A stretch of DNA of 64,000 bases, from positions 3,664,501 to 3,728,500 of the forward strand of contig NZ_CP021913.1 in the NCBI RefSeq assembly GCF_002814095.1. The letters run 5' to 3'. Position numbers and translations under genes: made by a program. Positions 63,401-64,000 of this stretch are shown here, one piece after another (positions within the stretch are counted from its first letter, which is position 1; every line of letters begins with the position of its first letter). This stretch comes from Sagittula sp. P11. Lineage in GTDB: Bacteria > Pseudomonadota > Alphaproteobacteria > Rhodobacterales > Rhodobacteraceae. The notes beneath the pieces were generated by a model. It saw only the letters and a list, made by a program, of their open reading frames with translations, did not search any database and was not told where the DNA came from.

Positions 63401-63476
63401 TGGCGAAACCGAAGTGGCCGCCTGCATCGTCAGCCCGGTCTTCTACGATCCGGAAGGAGAGAAGCAGAATGTCTGA
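60450..63476 (+). CDS. soxA: Sarcosine oxidase subunit alpha
   Basis: A 1008-residue subunit of usual length. The N-terminal 2Fe-2S-like fold without cluster cysteines (FNGKRLEGYAGDTLAAALLG) leads into an NAD-binding domain (VDVLVIGGGIAGLQAALVAG near 170-190) and, from about residue 610, a GcvT-like folate-binding domain that takes up the formaldehyde unit (DASTLGKIIVKGPDAGRFLD, and GELSYEIAVPASQG). It starts 60 nt after soxD with an AGGCCTGAC spacer. The stop overlaps soxG by 8 nt. Confidence 0.95.
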   Translation: MSTRLSHGGRLIDRSTKLGFTFNGKRLEGYAGDTLAAALLGADQMLVGRSFKYHRPRGIVASGAEEPNALVNLGEGVKHEPNQRCTTTELFDGLTATSQNHWPSLEHDIGAMNGLFGKFLTAGFYYKTFIHPRPFWKHVYEPFIRQSAGLGKAPDPETRDPDHYEHFYAFVDVLVIGGGIAGLQAALVAGASGKCVLLMEQTAHWGGRAPVDGGTIKGMSAEDWVAQAVETLEAMPNVELRTRSMGAGVYDHGYVLGYERVNDHAPYLAGPRHRLWRIRAKQIVTATGALERPLSFGGNDVPGVMLASAVRDYLVNYGVSPGDRTVVVTNNDDAYRTAIALKKAGLAVPLIVDARPHGNEGPLVKEAQTMGIRVERDRAITKVFGGKRVQGVAIGLQRGEGAVLEEIACDAVAMSGGWSPVVHLWSHCGGKLTWDDAQAYFKPDPSRAPTGVDGKAFVTTAGSASGAMHINDTLQDADKAAKSVLSTFGVSEADLPGTPAGEAAEEAPLMQVWLMPERAHDGLRMKAWLDYQNDVKVSDVQLAAREGYRSVEHTKRYTTLGMATDQGKLSNINGLAILSDALGEPIPQVGTTTFRPPYTPISMGAIAGDARGDLFHPLRKTPIHGWHEANGATFEPVGDWRRPYAFPKSGESVEDAVNREINATRQSVGMLDASTLGKIIVKGPDAGRFLDMLYTNMMSTLKPGKCRYGLMCTENGFLTDDGVVARIDEDTFLCHTTTGGADRIHAHMEEWLQTEWWDWKVYTANVTEAYAQIAVVGPNARKLLEKLGGMDVSKEAMAFMDWKDGTLGGFPVRIYRISFSGELSYEIAVPASQGRALWDKLIEAGKEFDATPYGTEALHVMRAEKGFIMIGDETDGTVIPQDLGLHWAISKKKDDYIGKRAQARNFMDNPDRWQLVGLETVDGSVLPDGAYAVAPGRNANGQRNTQGRVTSTYWSPTLKKGIAMGLVHNGPQRMGETISFMKDDGETEVAACIVSPVFYDPEGEKQNV

Positions 63477-64000
63477 ACTCGCAGTGTACGAGGGCCTTGT
63501 CGAGGTCCGCGCCATCGGTCTGCAGGGCATGGTCACGATCCGCGGCGACTTTGCCTCCGACGCCTTCCGCGAGGCAGTGTCGGGTGTGGCCAGGGTCGCC
63601 TTCCCGGAACAGCGCGGTGCCTCGGTGGATGGCGCACGCGGCCTGCTGTGGATGTCGCCGGACGAGCTGATGATGCTCGTGCCGCATGCGGAGGCCTCGG
63701 AAAGCGCCGCGAAACTGGTAGAGGCGCTGTCGGACCAGCACGCGCTTGTGCTGGACGTGTCCGACGCCCGCGCGATGTTCCGGCTTCAGGGCCGTGCCGT
63801 GCGCGAGGTGATCGCCAAGCTCGCACCGCTCGACATGGCGCCGGACGGTCTACAGCCGGGTGAGCTGCGGCGTACCCGCTTCGGTCAGGTCGCCGCCGGT
63901 GTCTGGCTGGAGGGCGAAGAGACGGCGACGCTGTTCTGCTTCCGCTCCGTGGCCGACTACATGTTCGAGCTGCTGAGCACCGCTGCCCACCCCGACAGCC
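63469..64000 (+). CDS. soxG: Sarcosine oxidase subunit gamma (3' end outside window)
   Basis: The first 177 codons of the gamma subunit, which resembles the end of a GcvT-type domain. The start MSELAVYEGLVEVRAIGLQG overlaps the soxA stop; GGAGAGAAG precedes it inside soxA. The family is short (about 190 residues), so only a few residues are missing at the right edge. The gene order matches other heterotetrameric sarcosine oxidase clusters. Confidence 0.9.
   Translation, partial: MSELAVYEGLVEVRAIGLQGMVTIRGDFASDAFREAVSGVARVAFPEQRGASVDGARGLLWMSPDELMMLVPHAEASESAAKLVEALSDQHALVLDVSDARAMFRLQGRAVREVIAKLAPLDMAPDGLQPGELRRTRFGQVAAGVWLEGEETATLFCFRSVADYMFELLSTAAHPDS

Noticed and set aside
61272-63536. 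754-codon open frame on the minus strand opposite soxA
   Set aside because: Antisense shadow of soxA created by third-position GC bias.

Overview
The window is GC-rich DNA from an alphaproteobacterium, almost certainly a marine Rhodobacteraceae (Roseobacter group). This rests on the Rhodobacter-type sorbitol/mannitol operon, several TRAP transporters, a heterotetrameric sarcosine oxidase, a BCCT carrier, RTX proteins, a CcmI protein and many 4-bp start/stop overlaps. No rRNA, tRNA or CRISPR array was seen. Gene calls rest on reading conserved motifs by eye; no search was run.

Layout. 1-4.5 kb (minus strand): acetate uptake and activation, acs - adk - DUF4212 - Na+/solute symporter (cut by the left edge). 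5.0-8.2 kb: a tripartite TRAP operon of unknown substrate. 8.3-12.7 kb: a zinc-ribbon metallopeptidase, then an arsenate resistance operon made of an ArsR-ArsC fusion, an arsenate-type GAPDH, a possible 51-codon ORF and the ArsJ efflux pump. 12.9-20.2 kb: MarR regulator divergent from a homogentisate operon (hmgA, fahA, VOC protein, MBL protein, DinB protein, FAD hydroxylase, DUF2783 protein). 20.5-22.7 kb: universal stress protein and BCCT carrier.

22.8-42.6 kb is one large uronate/pectin utilisation locus: SDR and GntR regulator; uxaC; a TRAP transporter; kdgF, kduI, kduD and a fructuronate-type reductase; an AraC regulator; then GH4, a sugar ABC transporter, GH28, GH105 and a pectin methylesterase. 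None of the glycan enzymes has a visible signal peptide, so oligogalacturonides appear to be imported by the ABC system, cut inside the cell to (unsaturated) galacturonate, and funnelled toward 2-keto-3-deoxygluconate. The sugar-acid dehydratase, KDG kinase and KDPG aldolase are not in the window. A pirin gene closes the locus.

43.7-51.3 kb: LacI regulator and the smoEFGKS-mtlK polyol operon. 51.5-53.6 kb is a genomic scar: acetate kinase cut to about 60 percent of its length, a possible insertion-sequence end, a tyrosine integrase lacking its catalytic C-terminus, and phased repeats abutting dusA, a known integration hotspot. 54.9-58.1 kb: RTX protein, DUF1289, ruvX and ccmI. 58.3-64 kb: sarcosine oxidase genes soxB, soxD, soxA and soxG (cut by the right edge), interrupted by a small membrane-protein gene and its terminator.

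Recurring regulation: the four transport solute-binding-protein genes are each followed by a strong hairpin inside the operon. No wholly new system is proven. The best leads are the homogentisate operon with a DinB protein in place of the usual isomerase and a metal-site-depleted MBL protein, the dusA-linked scar, and the hidden small ORF coupled to arsJ.
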